From the NCBI GenBank assembly GCA_951812725.1, contig OX638330.1, forward strand, positions 3,699,405 to 3,763,404: 64,000 nt of DNA, read 5' to 3'. Made by a program: the position numbers and the translations under genes. Within the stretch, counting starts at the first letter, position 1, and each line of letters begins with the position of its first letter. This DNA is from an uncultured Caldilineaceae bacterium. GTDB lineage: Bacteria; Chloroflexota; Anaerolineae; Caldilineales; Caldilineaceae. The notes beneath the pieces were generated by a model. It saw only the letters and a list, made by a program, of their open reading frames with translations, had not been told where the DNA came from and did not search any database. Shown piece after piece: positions 16,438-24,472 of this stretch.

Positions 16438-17595
16438 ATGAAAAAACTACGCGTAGCTGTCGTCGGCATGGGCATCGGCAGGCCCAACGGTCTAGCTCTG
16501 GCACACAACCCGCGGGCGGAGGTGGTTGCGCTGTGCGATTTGGTCGAGGAGCGCATGAACGATTTCGCTTCGCTTCTGCCGCAGCCGGACGAGGTGCGTT
16601 TGTACAATGACTTCGACGCACTTTGCCGCAGCCGGGAGATTGACGCCGTATTCATCGGCACGCCCAATCAGTTGCACGTGCCGATGGGGCTGAAAGCGGT
16701 GGCCCACGACAAGCATGTTTTGGTGACCAAACCGCTGGCTGACTCGGTGGCGGCGGCGGAGCGGCTGGTGGAAACTGCGGAGGCGGCCGGTGTCGTCAAT
16801 ATGATGTCTCTGTCCACACGTTTCTCGGCGGAGATACAGTACATGGGCGCGCTGGCGCGACAGGGAATTTTCGGAGACCTCTATTATGCGCGCGCCCGCA
16901 GCGTCCGCCGCAGCGGAATTCCCTCTTGGAACCTTGGCTTCATCCGCGAGGGCGGCGGCGCGTTCCGCGATATGGGTGTGCATGTGCTGGACTCGGCCTG
17001 GTGGCTGCTGGGGATGCCACGGCCGTTGAGCGTGACCGGCGTCGCTGGCGCAAAGTTCGGACCGCGCGGGTTTGGTTACTTCGGGCGTAAGGCCGCGGGT
17101 GAGGCATCTGCTGCGCCGGAGAGTTACTACAGCCAATTTGCCGCAGACGACTACGCGGGCGGCTTCATCCGTTTCGAAGATGGCAGTGCGCTGCAGGTCG
17201 AGAGCTTTTGGGCCTCCCACCAGCCTGGTGACCTGCAAATCGAGCTGTTCGGCGACGAAGCGGGGGCTCAAGTGCGTCCGCCGACGCTTTACACAAACGG
17301 CCCTGTTCCGCCGGCCGTCGTAGAAACTGCGAAAGAGTTTGATGCCGTACCTCAAGCTGGCCGCAGTCTGAACGATGAAGACCGCCCTCTGGATATCACG
17401 TTCGATGGCCTTACAAAGGAGAAGAGCAGCGCGTGGAACGCGATCGCCGATCACTTCATCTCCTGTATTCTGGACGGCATCCCATGCGAGGCGCCGCTGC
17501 GGCATGGGTTGACTGTGCAGGAGATGATGGAAGGCCTTTTGAGCAGCGCAGAGACGGGTCGGGAACTGCGACTCGACGATGTAAAGGTTTCGTGA
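16438..17595 (+). CDS. Gfo/Idh/MocA family NAD(P)-dependent oxidoreductase
   Basis: 385 residues. N-terminal Rossmann domain with VVGMGIGRPNG at 8-18 and a TKP motif at 97-99, where the family usually has EKP; the Lys that helps catalysis is kept. A C-terminal alpha/beta domain (FRDMGVHVLDSAWWLLG) follows. Such enzymes oxidise or reduce hydroxyl groups of sugars, inositols or sugar acids. It lies between a dehydratase and a dioxygenase in the sugar locus and probably acts on the same substrate. Confidence 0.88.
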   Translation: MKKLRVAVVGMGIGRPNGLALAHNPRAEVVALCDLVEERMNDFASLLPQPDEVRLYNDFDALCRSREIDAVFIGTPNQLHVPMGLKAVAHDKHVLVTKPLADSVAAAERLVETAEAAGVVNMMSLSTRFSAEIQYMGALARQGIFGDLYYARARSVRRSGIPSWNLGFIREGGGAFRDMGVHVLDSAWWLLGMPRPLSVTGVAGAKFGPRGFGYFGRKAAGEASAAPESYYSQFAADDYAGGFIRFEDGSALQVESFWASHQPGDLQIELFGDEAGAQVRPPTLYTNGPVPPAVVETAKEFDAVPQAGRSLNDEDRPLDITFDGLTKEKSSAWNAIADHFISCILDGIPCEAPLRHGLTVQEMMEGLLSSAETGRELRLDDVKVS

Positions 17596-17636
17596 GCCTC
17601 TACTTCGGTGAGGCGGGATAAGCATGGAGGATGGAG

Positions 17637-18548
17637 ATGCCGGTATTGGATGAAAAGGATTGGGCGTTTTGGGAAGAGAACGGCTATGTCGTAATCCCGC
17701 AGGCGGTGCCGCAGGAGAATCTGGACGCACTTGTCGAACAGATTTGGACCTTCCTGGAAATGGAGGAGGCTGAACAGGACTCCTGGTACAGGTACAAGCC
17801 CTATACGCGTGAGGATCTCTGTTCGCCAATCTCGCAGGCTGGCATGGTGGAGATGTACCAGCATCAGACACTGTGGGACAACCGTCAGAATCCGCGCATT
17901 CATCAGGTATTCAGCGAGATCCTGGGCACGGAGAAGCTGTGGGTATCACTGGATCGTGCCAATATGAAGCCCCCCGACAGAGCCGACAAGCCGGAGTGGG
18001 GCCATAAGGGCATGATTCACTGGGATATTGACACTGGCGAGGTGCCCTTGCCAAATGGCGCGGAGGATATGGCAGCAACCTGGCGCCCCGATCCTGCTAC
18101 CCACCTTGGGGTGCAGGGCGTGCTCTATCTGACTGATACCGGCCTTGACCAGGGTGGCTTTCAGTGTATTCCCGGCTTCCACAGGACGTTCTACGAGTGG
18201 GAAAAGACGCAGCCAGCCGACCGCAATCCCCGCTTTCCAGACATGACTGGCCTTGACATCAAAGTCGTGGAGGGCAAAGCCGGTGATCTGGTCATCTGGC
18301 ACCGGCTGTTGGCGCATGGCAACGGTCACAACCGCTCGACGCGGCCGCGGTTAGCTCAGTACATTACGATGTCGCCGGCGCCGGAGAAGGACGAGGAGCA
18401 GCGGGCGGCGCGATTACGCTCGTGGCAGGAGTGCCGCCCGATGGCCAACTGGCAGGGAGACCTGCGTGATTGGGAGCACCGGCATCAGACGCCGGCCAAG
18501 CTGACGCCGCTAGGACGAAAACTGCTTGGGGTGGATTCCTGGACCTGA
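17637..18548 (+). CDS. Phytanoyl-CoA dioxygenase (PhyH) family protein
   Basis: 303 residues from the ATG behind GGAGG; an ATG two codons upstream lies too close to that site. The N-terminal FWEENGYVVIPQAV is the usual PhyH opening. Iron ligands fit His128-x-Asp130 (MIHWDID) and His227 (RLLAHGNGHN), with an Arg shortly after (STRPRLAQY) for 2-oxoglutarate. The family comprises Fe(II)/2-oxoglutarate hydroxylases of varied small molecules. It is the last gene of the sugar locus, followed by repeat copy 2. Confidence 0.88.
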   Translation: MPVLDEKDWAFWEENGYVVIPQAVPQENLDALVEQIWTFLEMEEAEQDSWYRYKPYTREDLCSPISQAGMVEMYQHQTLWDNRQNPRIHQVFSEILGTEKLWVSLDRANMKPPDRADKPEWGHKGMIHWDIDTGEVPLPNGAEDMAATWRPDPATHLGVQGVLYLTDTGLDQGGFQCIPGFHRTFYEWEKTQPADRNPRFPDMTGLDIKVVEGKAGDLVIWHRLLAHGNGHNRSTRPRLAQYITMSPAPEKDEEQRAARLRSWQECRPMANWQGDLRDWEHRHQTPAKLTPLGRKLLGVDSWT

Positions 18549-18586
18549 TTGAAGGGATTCCCTGAAGGTTAGTTCTTCGATTCCGG

Positions 18587-18863
18587 GTAACTACTGAGCC
18601 ACAGTACTCGACCGGCTAGTCACCTTTGGGACCATTCAGGCTCTTGGTGACGGAACTGGTGTACTGTCGCCGCACTGCTGGCCAGCCGACCCGCAGCGAT
18701 GAAGGCAGACGGTAGGTGAGGCATGGTTTTGGAGGGGGGCGTTGCGGGGGCGCAGCCCCTGCACAAGGGAGGCCGCTTGCGGCCGACCGCCCATAGACTT
18801 GAATAGAGTAGAGAGAAGCGAGGAACGAGTAAACACCTTCGACCGCCTTGCTCCAGGTCGCGA
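18587..18863 (+). repeat. Interspersed structured repeat, copy 2
   Basis: 277 bp between the PhyH gene and the convergent regulator gene. Same ends as the other copies (GGGTAACTACTGAGCCA; CAGGTCGCGA). Core hairpin 1 at 18744-18762 has arms GCGGGGGC and GCCCCTGC around GCA. Hairpin 2 at 18771-18784 is GGCCGCTTGCGGCC, a different sequence from copies 1 and 3 but still fully paired. GGGCG before the core can pair with CGCCC at the end of GACCGCCC (18785-18792). Confidence 0.87.
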
Positions 18864-19056
18864 TTGCCGAGCGTTGAAGAAATGCTCGCGGTCACGGGAT
18901 ACCGCCGATTTTTGGGGTGCGAATCGACCGTGTCAGAGTAGATATGACGTGCATGAGTTGGTAATCAGACATGTTTGTCCTGGCCGCGAGGAACTGTAGG
19001 CGGGTGGCTCCGTTGCGCAAATTCGCAATTGCACTTTGCTTGAACCTGGCACTTTA

Positions 19057-19137
19057 TGCAGACCACTCAATACAATTGAGAGGTCTGCATTGAGGGCAAC
19101 GGGCATCTGCCAGGCTCCATTTCGCTCGGAGCCTGGC
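19057..19137. other. Two consecutive strong hairpins in an intergenic region
   Basis: The first pairs TGCAGACCACTCAAT (19057-19071) with 19075-19089 over 15 positions with a single mismatch and a 3-base loop. The second pairs GCCAGGCTCC (19109-19118) perfectly with 19128-19137 around a 9-base loop. No T run follows either on the plus or minus strand. They lie about 190 bases after repeat copy 2 and 105 bases beyond the end of the regulator gene. They could be a structured RNA or the convergent terminator zone; the rest of 18864-19241 holds nothing else I can name. Confidence 0.7.
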
Positions 19138-19241
19138 GAGAATTCCGTAAAACGGTCTCATAGCATTTGAGTTTCAACCCCATTGCCAAGACTCACCCCT
19201 GCGTACGTCTTCAGGCACTAAACCTACCCTTAACTGACAGG

Positions 19242-20198
19242 TTAAGACCTTTCAAGCAGGCCTCCGCCTCGTACGCCGAAATCCCTGCGCAAATCACTCG
19301 AGCAATTGCACGTATGCATGGCATGGAGTGTAGGATTCGGCCAAGGCGTCAATGCGAGAGGACGGTTGCCCTTATCCGCCAAGTTCTGGAATACGGCGCC
19401 TGTGTCGCGATTCTGGGGCACGAAGGTGGCCAGGTAGAGGTCGCCACAGGCACTCAGGCTTATGTTGGTGAAGACGGTGTAGGCTACCGGCCCATAGACG
19501 CTATGGGTGTAGAAATGGCTGCGCAGGCGGCTGTTATCGTCTTCAACGCGTCTGCGGCTAGCCGCCCAAAGCATTTGGAAGTCTGGATAGGCTGATAGGG
19601 TGGAGAAAAGGTCGCGAAAGTGGGTGGTATGGCGATATCGCAGGGTCATGACCCGCCACTGACGCATGTTGGCGAGTGCGATGGCCTGCCACCCGGGACC
19701 CAGCACGCTTCGAATTGGTGCATCCGGGGCCAGTAACAGTGAGAGAATATTGACGTTACCGGCGGAACTTCTTGCCGCATTGAACTGTGACCAGTTGAGC
19801 CTGTGAAAGTCGAGGACGGCGCGGTTTGCGCCGACCAAGTCACCAAACGAGTCCATGAGGAAAGCCGGTGTACAGATTGTGCCCAGCGTTGCCCAGACTC
19901 GGGAAAAGACTTCCTGGTGTTTGAGGTCGGCACGCACGATTGCATCGTCTGTGATCTCGCTGGCCATGGCGAAAAATTCGCGGCGTTCCAGCGAAGTAAG
20001 TCTGAAGGCTCTCGCCAGCTCCTGAAGCGTAGCCCTGTCAAGCCGCACCTGGCTGCCTCGTTCAATTTTGCCTACGATTCTTGTGGTTAGTCCCGTCTCC
20101 TCTGCCAGTTTCTCCTGGCTCCAGCTGTTGCCGTTATCGAAGTCCAACTGCTCCTTGCGCAGTGCGGCAACGACTTTCCCAAACATTTTGCGTTCCAC
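19242..20198 (-). CDS. XRE-family regulator with MmyB-like ligand-binding domain
   Basis: 318 residues. An N-terminal helix-turn-helix (about 5-65; SQEKLAEETGLTTRIVGKIERG) is followed by a domain with AFLMDSFGDLVGANRA and LSAYPDFQMLW, resembling the PAS-like MmyB domain (PF17765) common in XRE regulators of actinobacteria and Chloroflexota. The GTG start has GGAGG five bases upstream. An inverted repeat 18 bases before the start may be its own operator. The target is unknown; the divergent lipoprotein pair is the nearest candidate. Confidence 0.83.
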   Translation of the reverse strand: MERKMFGKVVAALRKEQLDFDNGNSWSQEKLAEETGLTTRIVGKIERGSQVRLDRATLQELARAFRLTSLERREFFAMASEITDDAIVRADLKHQEVFSRVWATLGTICTPAFLMDSFGDLVGANRAVLDFHRLNWSQFNAARSSAGNVNILSLLLAPDAPIRSVLGPGWQAIALANMRQWRVMTLRYRHTTHFRDLFSTLSAYPDFQMLWAASRRRVEDDNSRLRSHFYTHSVYGPVAYTVFTNISLSACGDLYLATFVPQNRDTGAVFQNLADKGNRPLALTPWPNPTLHAMHTCNCSSDLRRDFGVRGGGLLERS

Positions 20199-20215
20199 AG
20201 CTTCCTCCGCTCTCT

Positions 20216-20246
20216 ATTGCCAGACACGACGCTGTGATCTGGCAAT
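20216..20246 (-). promoter_or_regulatory. Inverted repeat and -10 box upstream of the XRE regulator
   Basis: Perfect 9-base arms, ATTGCCAGA (20216-20224) and TCTGGCAAT (20238-20246), with centres 22 bases apart, about two helical turns. A perfect TATAAT for the minus strand lies just upstream at 20261-20266, so the repeat would fall in the start of the transcript. That suits either autorepression by a dimer or a 5' leader hairpin. The -35 region is poor. The remaining 20267-20866 holds no gene, hairpin or promoter I can support. Confidence 0.5.
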
Positions 20247-20866
20247 TCCCTCTACCTAAGATTATATCACTCTGGATACCAACTAAAAGTGAGCATTCTC
20301 CCAAATCTGAAAGTCTGGTCTCCCGATATTGGTACCTATGAGTATGACAGGCGCTAGCGAAGAGAGTTACTCTATATTGTGGAAGGCTACAACAGTTCCT
20401 GTTCCGCACCGCACGAGAGTCATGGGGGACGCAGGCAACAGATATTCTGCACGAAACAGATCGCGAAATAGTGCTCGCGAATATGGGCCGAGGGATTCGA
20501 GCTTTTGTTAAAGCGGGTGGGTGTCTTCGTCATAAACACGGCAAACCAGAAGGGCCCTAGTGGCCTCGAAGGGAAATCATAATCCAAAGTGCCATTGCCT
20601 GCGTGAGAATTGAATTTCGTTTAGCGGCAGAAGGGCACGCGGCACACGCATAGAGTAACTGGAAAGCGAGGGCCGGGATAAGAGCTGCTGTCGCGACCGG
20701 GTTGCCTGCCAAGTCTTGCCGCTAACGGGTGACAAAGAGTAATCGTGCAGTGCGAGGAAACTTCAGGTTGCTATCGCCTGACCTCAAGGCCCCTCTAATT
20801 GAAACGAAGAGCGGCGTGGATTGTCGGAATGCAGACGCTGCTTCAGATGTGCAAGGAGGCAGGACA

Positions 20867-21580
20867 ATGTTCAAGACGTTTCTGGTTGTCGGACTGGCAC
20901 TTCTCGCTGTGGGCTGTGTCCCAATCCAGCTGGTGCCTCCAGAAGCTGGCACCGAACAAGAAGCATCTGAAGATTTGATCCAGCACCTCGAAAGCTGTGA
21001 TCCGAATTTTTCGATCCTTAAGGTTGGTAACAGCGCATACGATATACCGTCCAACAATGTGCCAGATTACATTGACATTCTCAGTGTGGAATCCAGCCTG
21101 GACGGGGAGATCCTTACGGTCGTGATCTATCTGAAGAGCATTCCCCAAGAATTGGCAACAGATAGGGAAAGTCACTCTGACTCGGCCAAAGATACGGGCA
21201 AGGAGGAAGATCCTTATGTTTACTATTGGAACGTCAATATCGACGTAGACGGCGCCGCCAGAAGCCCAAATGACCTTTCACTTTTCGACTACATGTTCAG
21301 TTCGGGCGTTTCCCTGGGATCACTTAGCTCGGAAAAACTACCCACAGCTATCGACTTCGAAGACGCGGTGAGTTTCGACTTCTTTGAATTCGAGCACCTG
21401 GTTGACCGAGAGCAGCTTCCTCACTTGCACCATGCAGGACCCGCCCAACTAAATGTTTCCTACAAGGACAATTCCCTCACTTTCAGGAGTAAGGTTCCGG
21501 GGATAACGAACAATTCAACCCTTTTCTTTTATGCTGGCGATGACTTGCGCCGACACGACGGGATTTCATGCGAAACATAG
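20867..21580 (+). CDS. Putative lipoprotein, paralogue A
   Basis: 237 residues from the ATG after AAGGAGGCAGGACA. Signal peptide MFKTFLVVGLALLAVGC with lipidated Cys17, so anchored on the outer face of the membrane. No known domain recognised. The middle contains PDYIDILSVESSLDGE and VVIYLKSIPQELATDRE, and the end NNSTLFFYAGDD with HDGISC. These segments recur in the next gene, so the two are tandem duplicates. The frame is open for 46 codons further upstream, but without a start context as good. Confidence 0.72.
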   Translation: MFKTFLVVGLALLAVGCVPIQLVPPEAGTEQEASEDLIQHLESCDPNFSILKVGNSAYDIPSNNVPDYIDILSVESSLDGEILTVVIYLKSIPQELATDRESHSDSAKDTGKEEDPYVYYWNVNIDVDGAARSPNDLSLFDYMFSSGVSLGSLSSEKLPTAIDFEDAVSFDFFEFEHLVDREQLPHLHHAGPAQLNVSYKDNSLTFRSKVPGITNNSTLFFYAGDDLRRHDGISCET

Positions 21581-21699
21581 CCGATACTTCGGCCTGGAGG
21601 GCACTTTGTGCCAGTCCTGCTTTCAAGCCGACGATGCGGAACAGAAGTGGACGAAGTTTGGAACCAGAGTTCGCCTTCATCTGCCAAGGAGACAAGCTC

Positions 21700-22371
21700 A
21701 TGTTCAAAATCGCTATTGTCGTTGGACTCGCACTTCTCATTGCGGCCTGCGTACCTATACCAGAAGAGCCACAGGCGGCGTCATTACCACCGCAGGCGGC
21801 AGCGCAACGCGCTGACTGTCCCGGCGGCTACCTAGACATGTTGCCCGGCCAGAGTGCCAGCGACCCGATGCTAAGTTCGTTGCCAGGTTACATTGATATT
21901 GTTGGCGTGGATTCCAGCCTAGAGGGCGACACTCTGACGGCCATATTTTATCTGAGGGAGATTCCGGAAGAGTTGGCATTCGACAGAGAGGATGTCGAAG
22001 ACATGAACCTGGAATATATGTGGACTGTTTCAATCAACATTGAGGGCAATTCATTAGCTTCATTCGATCATACCGATTACTCTTTGGCCGCTTTTCATGC
22101 CGCAAGAAGGGAATCGGCAGATACGCCCGCCATTCTCCGCCCATTCAAAGATGAGGTGGAGATTATGGTTTGGAAACACAAGCACTTTCCCGATAAGAGC
22201 GAAACGCAGCTGTTAGAGGTGCCGGTCAATCCGCGCTTGATCGTTTCTCAGGAAGACAACATGCTTACTCTAATCGGCCGGATTAAGGGTATCAATAACG
22301 AGTCGACCATTTCGTTTTCGACTTTCGATATCTTGCTCGGACATGATGGTGTCTCGTGCCGGCCCAGTTGA
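21700..22371 (+). CDS. Putative lipoprotein, paralogue B
   Basis: 223 residues from the ATG after CCAAGGAGACAAGCTC. Signal peptide MFKIAIVVGLALLIAAC with lipidated Cys17. It shares with paralogue A the signal sequence, PGYIDIVGVDSSLEGDTLTA, FYLREIPEELAFDRE and the C-terminal NESTISFSTFD with GHDGVSC. By eye the two are clearly homologous but well diverged. Function unknown; a secreted sensor or substrate-binding role would only be a guess. Confidence 0.72.
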   Translation: MFKIAIVVGLALLIAACVPIPEEPQAASLPPQAAAQRADCPGGYLDMLPGQSASDPMLSSLPGYIDIVGVDSSLEGDTLTAIFYLREIPEELAFDREDVEDMNLEYMWTVSINIEGNSLASFDHTDYSLAAFHAARRESADTPAILRPFKDEVEIMVWKHKHFPDKSETQLLEVPVNPRLIVSQEDNMLTLIGRIKGINNESTISFSTFDILLGHDGVSCRPS

Positions 22372-22574
22372 AGTAATCATTTCGGTCGCCCTCGATGCCC
22401 CGCGAGGGGGGCCGATAATGTGAATCAGACACTGTCCCAGAAGGCCGACAGGTATTAGAACAGACCGACCGGTTTTTGCAACTGGTGAATATGAGTGATT
22501 TGTTGGAAGGAGCGTTGGCGCCTTGCAAAGATAGCAGGTAACGCCCCGAAGATCGGCATGTTGGGCAAAAGCAG

Positions 22575-22613
22575 GGCTAGAGCACGAAACGGCAAAGGTT
22601 TCGTGCCCTAGCC
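22575..22613. other. Long hairpin between lipoprotein B and the GT39 gene
   Basis: GGCTAG (22575-22580) pairs with CTAGCC (22608-22613) and CACGAAAC (22583-22590) with GTTTCGTG (22598-22605), separated by a 2x2 internal mismatch, around a 7-base loop. A smaller inverted repeat CCCTCG/CGAGGG is at 22389-22408, just after lipoprotein B. Neither has a following T run. Apart from the promoter at 22678, the gap 22372-22795 holds nothing else I can name. Confidence 0.6.
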
Positions 22614-22677
22614 TGCCGCAAACTGTGTGCAATTAGCCCAATTTTCCGCGTTTTCCCCTTAGATTTGCCCCTTTTTT

Positions 22678-22706
22678 TTGAACCCCCCATTTGTCTGGAG
22701 TAGAAT
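22678..22706 (+). promoter_or_regulatory. Sigma-70-like promoter for the GT39 gene
   Basis: TTGAAC at 22678-22683 (four of six -35 matches), a 17-base spacer, and TAGAAT at 22701-22706 (five of six -10 matches). The expected start is near 22713, about 83 bases before the gene. Confidence 0.5.
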
Positions 22707-22795
22707 GTCCAGTGCTCAGAGGCTGCCGTTGGCGTCTTTCAGGGCGTTGTTCCTACTTTCCTCACAGCGAATGATTAAACGATAGCGACGGAATC

Positions 22796-24319
22796 GTGCA
22801 TTCCACCTTGCACTCTACAGCTGCAGAGCGACAGCCTGCCAGCATGTTCCGCAACCTGAAAGCGCTGCCTGACATTTTGCGGGCTGGGACAGGGCATCAG
22901 CGCTATCTGTGTATCCTGGTTGTGGTGGGTTTCGGTCTGCGGCTGGTGATGCTGGACCGCTTTCGTTTTCACCAGGATGAGGCGCTCTACAGCTACTGGG
23001 CGCTGCACTTTCTCCATGATGATCCCCATTTTCTGGAACAGTGGATCGACAAGCCACCTTTGTTTATCTGGCTGCTGGCCTACTGGTTCAAGGCTTTTGG
23101 CACTTCCGAGGCCAGCGCGCGGCTGCTGAATGTCGGCATCAGCATGGTCACGATCCCGGTTGTGATGGCCATCGCGAGGCGAGCATGGACGACGGCCGCG
23201 GGCGTGGTGGCAGCGACGGTCTTCGCGCTGAATCCGTTTGCGATCAGCTATAGTCCGACGGCATTCACCGATCCTCTGCTAGTGCTGGCTGGCGTATGTT
23301 CACTGTACGCGGCGCAAAGATCGCGCGGGGTCTTGACGGGACTATGCCTGGGCGCGGCGATCATGACCAAGCAGCAGGGTGTCTTGTTTGTGCCGCTGGC
23401 GCTGGCCGTTTTGATAACGGGGAACCCGAAAGCCAAGCCCATCCTGGCCGCGGCGGTGCGCGTGAGCGGTGGGATTGCACTGACAGTTCTGCCAGTTCTG
23501 TACTGGGACAGTTTGCGCTGGGCGGTCGCGCCGTCGCCGTGGGATCTGAGTGTACGCAACTATGGCGCGCTCGAGGTGGTCTCGATCGACCATTTGCTTG
23601 GGCGCTTTGCGCGCATCGCTGAACTGCTTTGGTATCTGACGGCCAGTCACATTGTGTGGATCGTCTTGGTAAGTGCTGCCGTGCTGGCAGCGGTGTATGC
23701 GCGGGGGACAGACCATTTTCCGCGACGAAATACAGTTATAGCAGTACTGCTGTGTGGCTGGATTGGAGTGTATTGGGCCATTCATGCTGCGTTCAGTCTG
23801 CCTCTTTGGGATCGGTACTTCCTGCCGATAGCGCCGGTATTCGCGATTCTCTGCGGATGGGTCGGGGCCAGAGTCCTGTCGCTCAGTTCCGACGTTTGGA
23901 GACCAGCGGTAATCGGGTTGTGGATGGTGTTATTGCTGCCCGGTGCTATGCAGGCGGCCAGGGGCGGACTCCCGATTGGCGGTGATCATGGCGCGTACGA
24001 TGGGCTGCGTGAGGTATCTGGCTGGCTGGATAGCAATAGTCCAGCAGGGGCCGTTCTGTATCATCAGACGCTGAGCTGGCATCTCCAGTTCTACCTATAT
24101 GAGAATCCGCGTGACTATACCGTGCGCTGGTTTGCAAGCCCGGTGGCGCTGGCAGATGATGCCGCCAAGAGGGCGCAGCAGGCCAGGTTTGTAATCGCTC
24201 CGGCCTGGCGGCCTTTGCGAAACTCCCATCCTCATCTGTCGGCGCGCGAGTTGGCTTTGGTTCGAAGGTTCAAGACAGAGCAGTTTGCTGTCTATGAACT
24301 CGTGTTGAACCGACGTTAA
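22796..24319 (+). CDS. Glycosyltransferase family 39 (ArnT/PMT-like) membrane protein
   Basis: 507 residues, GT-C fold with about ten membrane segments from residue 38 on. The first extracytoplasmic loop carries HQDEALYSYWA, whose Asp-Glu pair is the usual GT39/GT83 catalytic position, followed by EQWIDKPPLFIWLLAY, typical of polyprenyl-phosphate-sugar dependent enzymes. It probably transfers a sugar from a lipid carrier to a protein or lipid outside the membrane. The start is uncertain: GTG 22796 gives a 16-residue longer N terminus than ATG 22844, and neither has a clear ribosome binding site. Confidence 0.82.
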   Translation: MHSTLHSTAAERQPASMFRNLKALPDILRAGTGHQRYLCILVVVGFGLRLVMLDRFRFHQDEALYSYWALHFLHDDPHFLEQWIDKPPLFIWLLAYWFKAFGTSEASARLLNVGISMVTIPVVMAIARRAWTTAAGVVAATVFALNPFAISYSPTAFTDPLLVLAGVCSLYAAQRSRGVLTGLCLGAAIMTKQQGVLFVPLALAVLITGNPKAKPILAAAVRVSGGIALTVLPVLYWDSLRWAVAPSPWDLSVRNYGALEVVSIDHLLGRFARIAELLWYLTASHIVWIVLVSAAVLAAVYARGTDHFPRRNTVIAVLLCGWIGVYWAIHAAFSLPLWDRYFLPIAPVFAILCGWVGARVLSLSSDVWRPAVIGLWMVLLLPGAMQAARGGLPIGGDHGAYDGLREVSGWLDSNSPAGAVLYHQTLSWHLQFYLYENPRDYTVRWFASPVALADDAAKRAQQARFVIAPAWRPLRNSHPHLSARELALVRRFKTEQFAVYELVLNRR

Positions 24320-24380
24320 TCCGGCTGCCGCCGGCTGCTTCTCATCGGACAGATGGCTGCAACCATACTTGTTGTCAGAA

Positions 24381-24389
24381 TGGTACAAT
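24381..24389 (+). promoter_or_regulatory. Possible extended -10 promoter
   Basis: TGGTACAAT fits the extended -10 pattern TGnTATAAT with one mismatch. It lies 84 bases before the ADP-ribosylglycohydrolase start. No -35 box is needed or seen. Confidence 0.3.
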
Positions 24390-24472
24390 GGTGTCAGGAG
24401 GAAAGGTTTTTTGCTGGGTGGCAGATGCCATCCCAGTCTTGAGAGATGGATACAATCAAGGGGACAGAGATT

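Noticed and set aside
15099-17871. Long minus-strand frames (15099-16403 and 16492-17871)
   Set aside because: They lie opposite clearly recognised enolase-family, Gfo/Idh/MocA and PhyH genes and show no domain or start signal.
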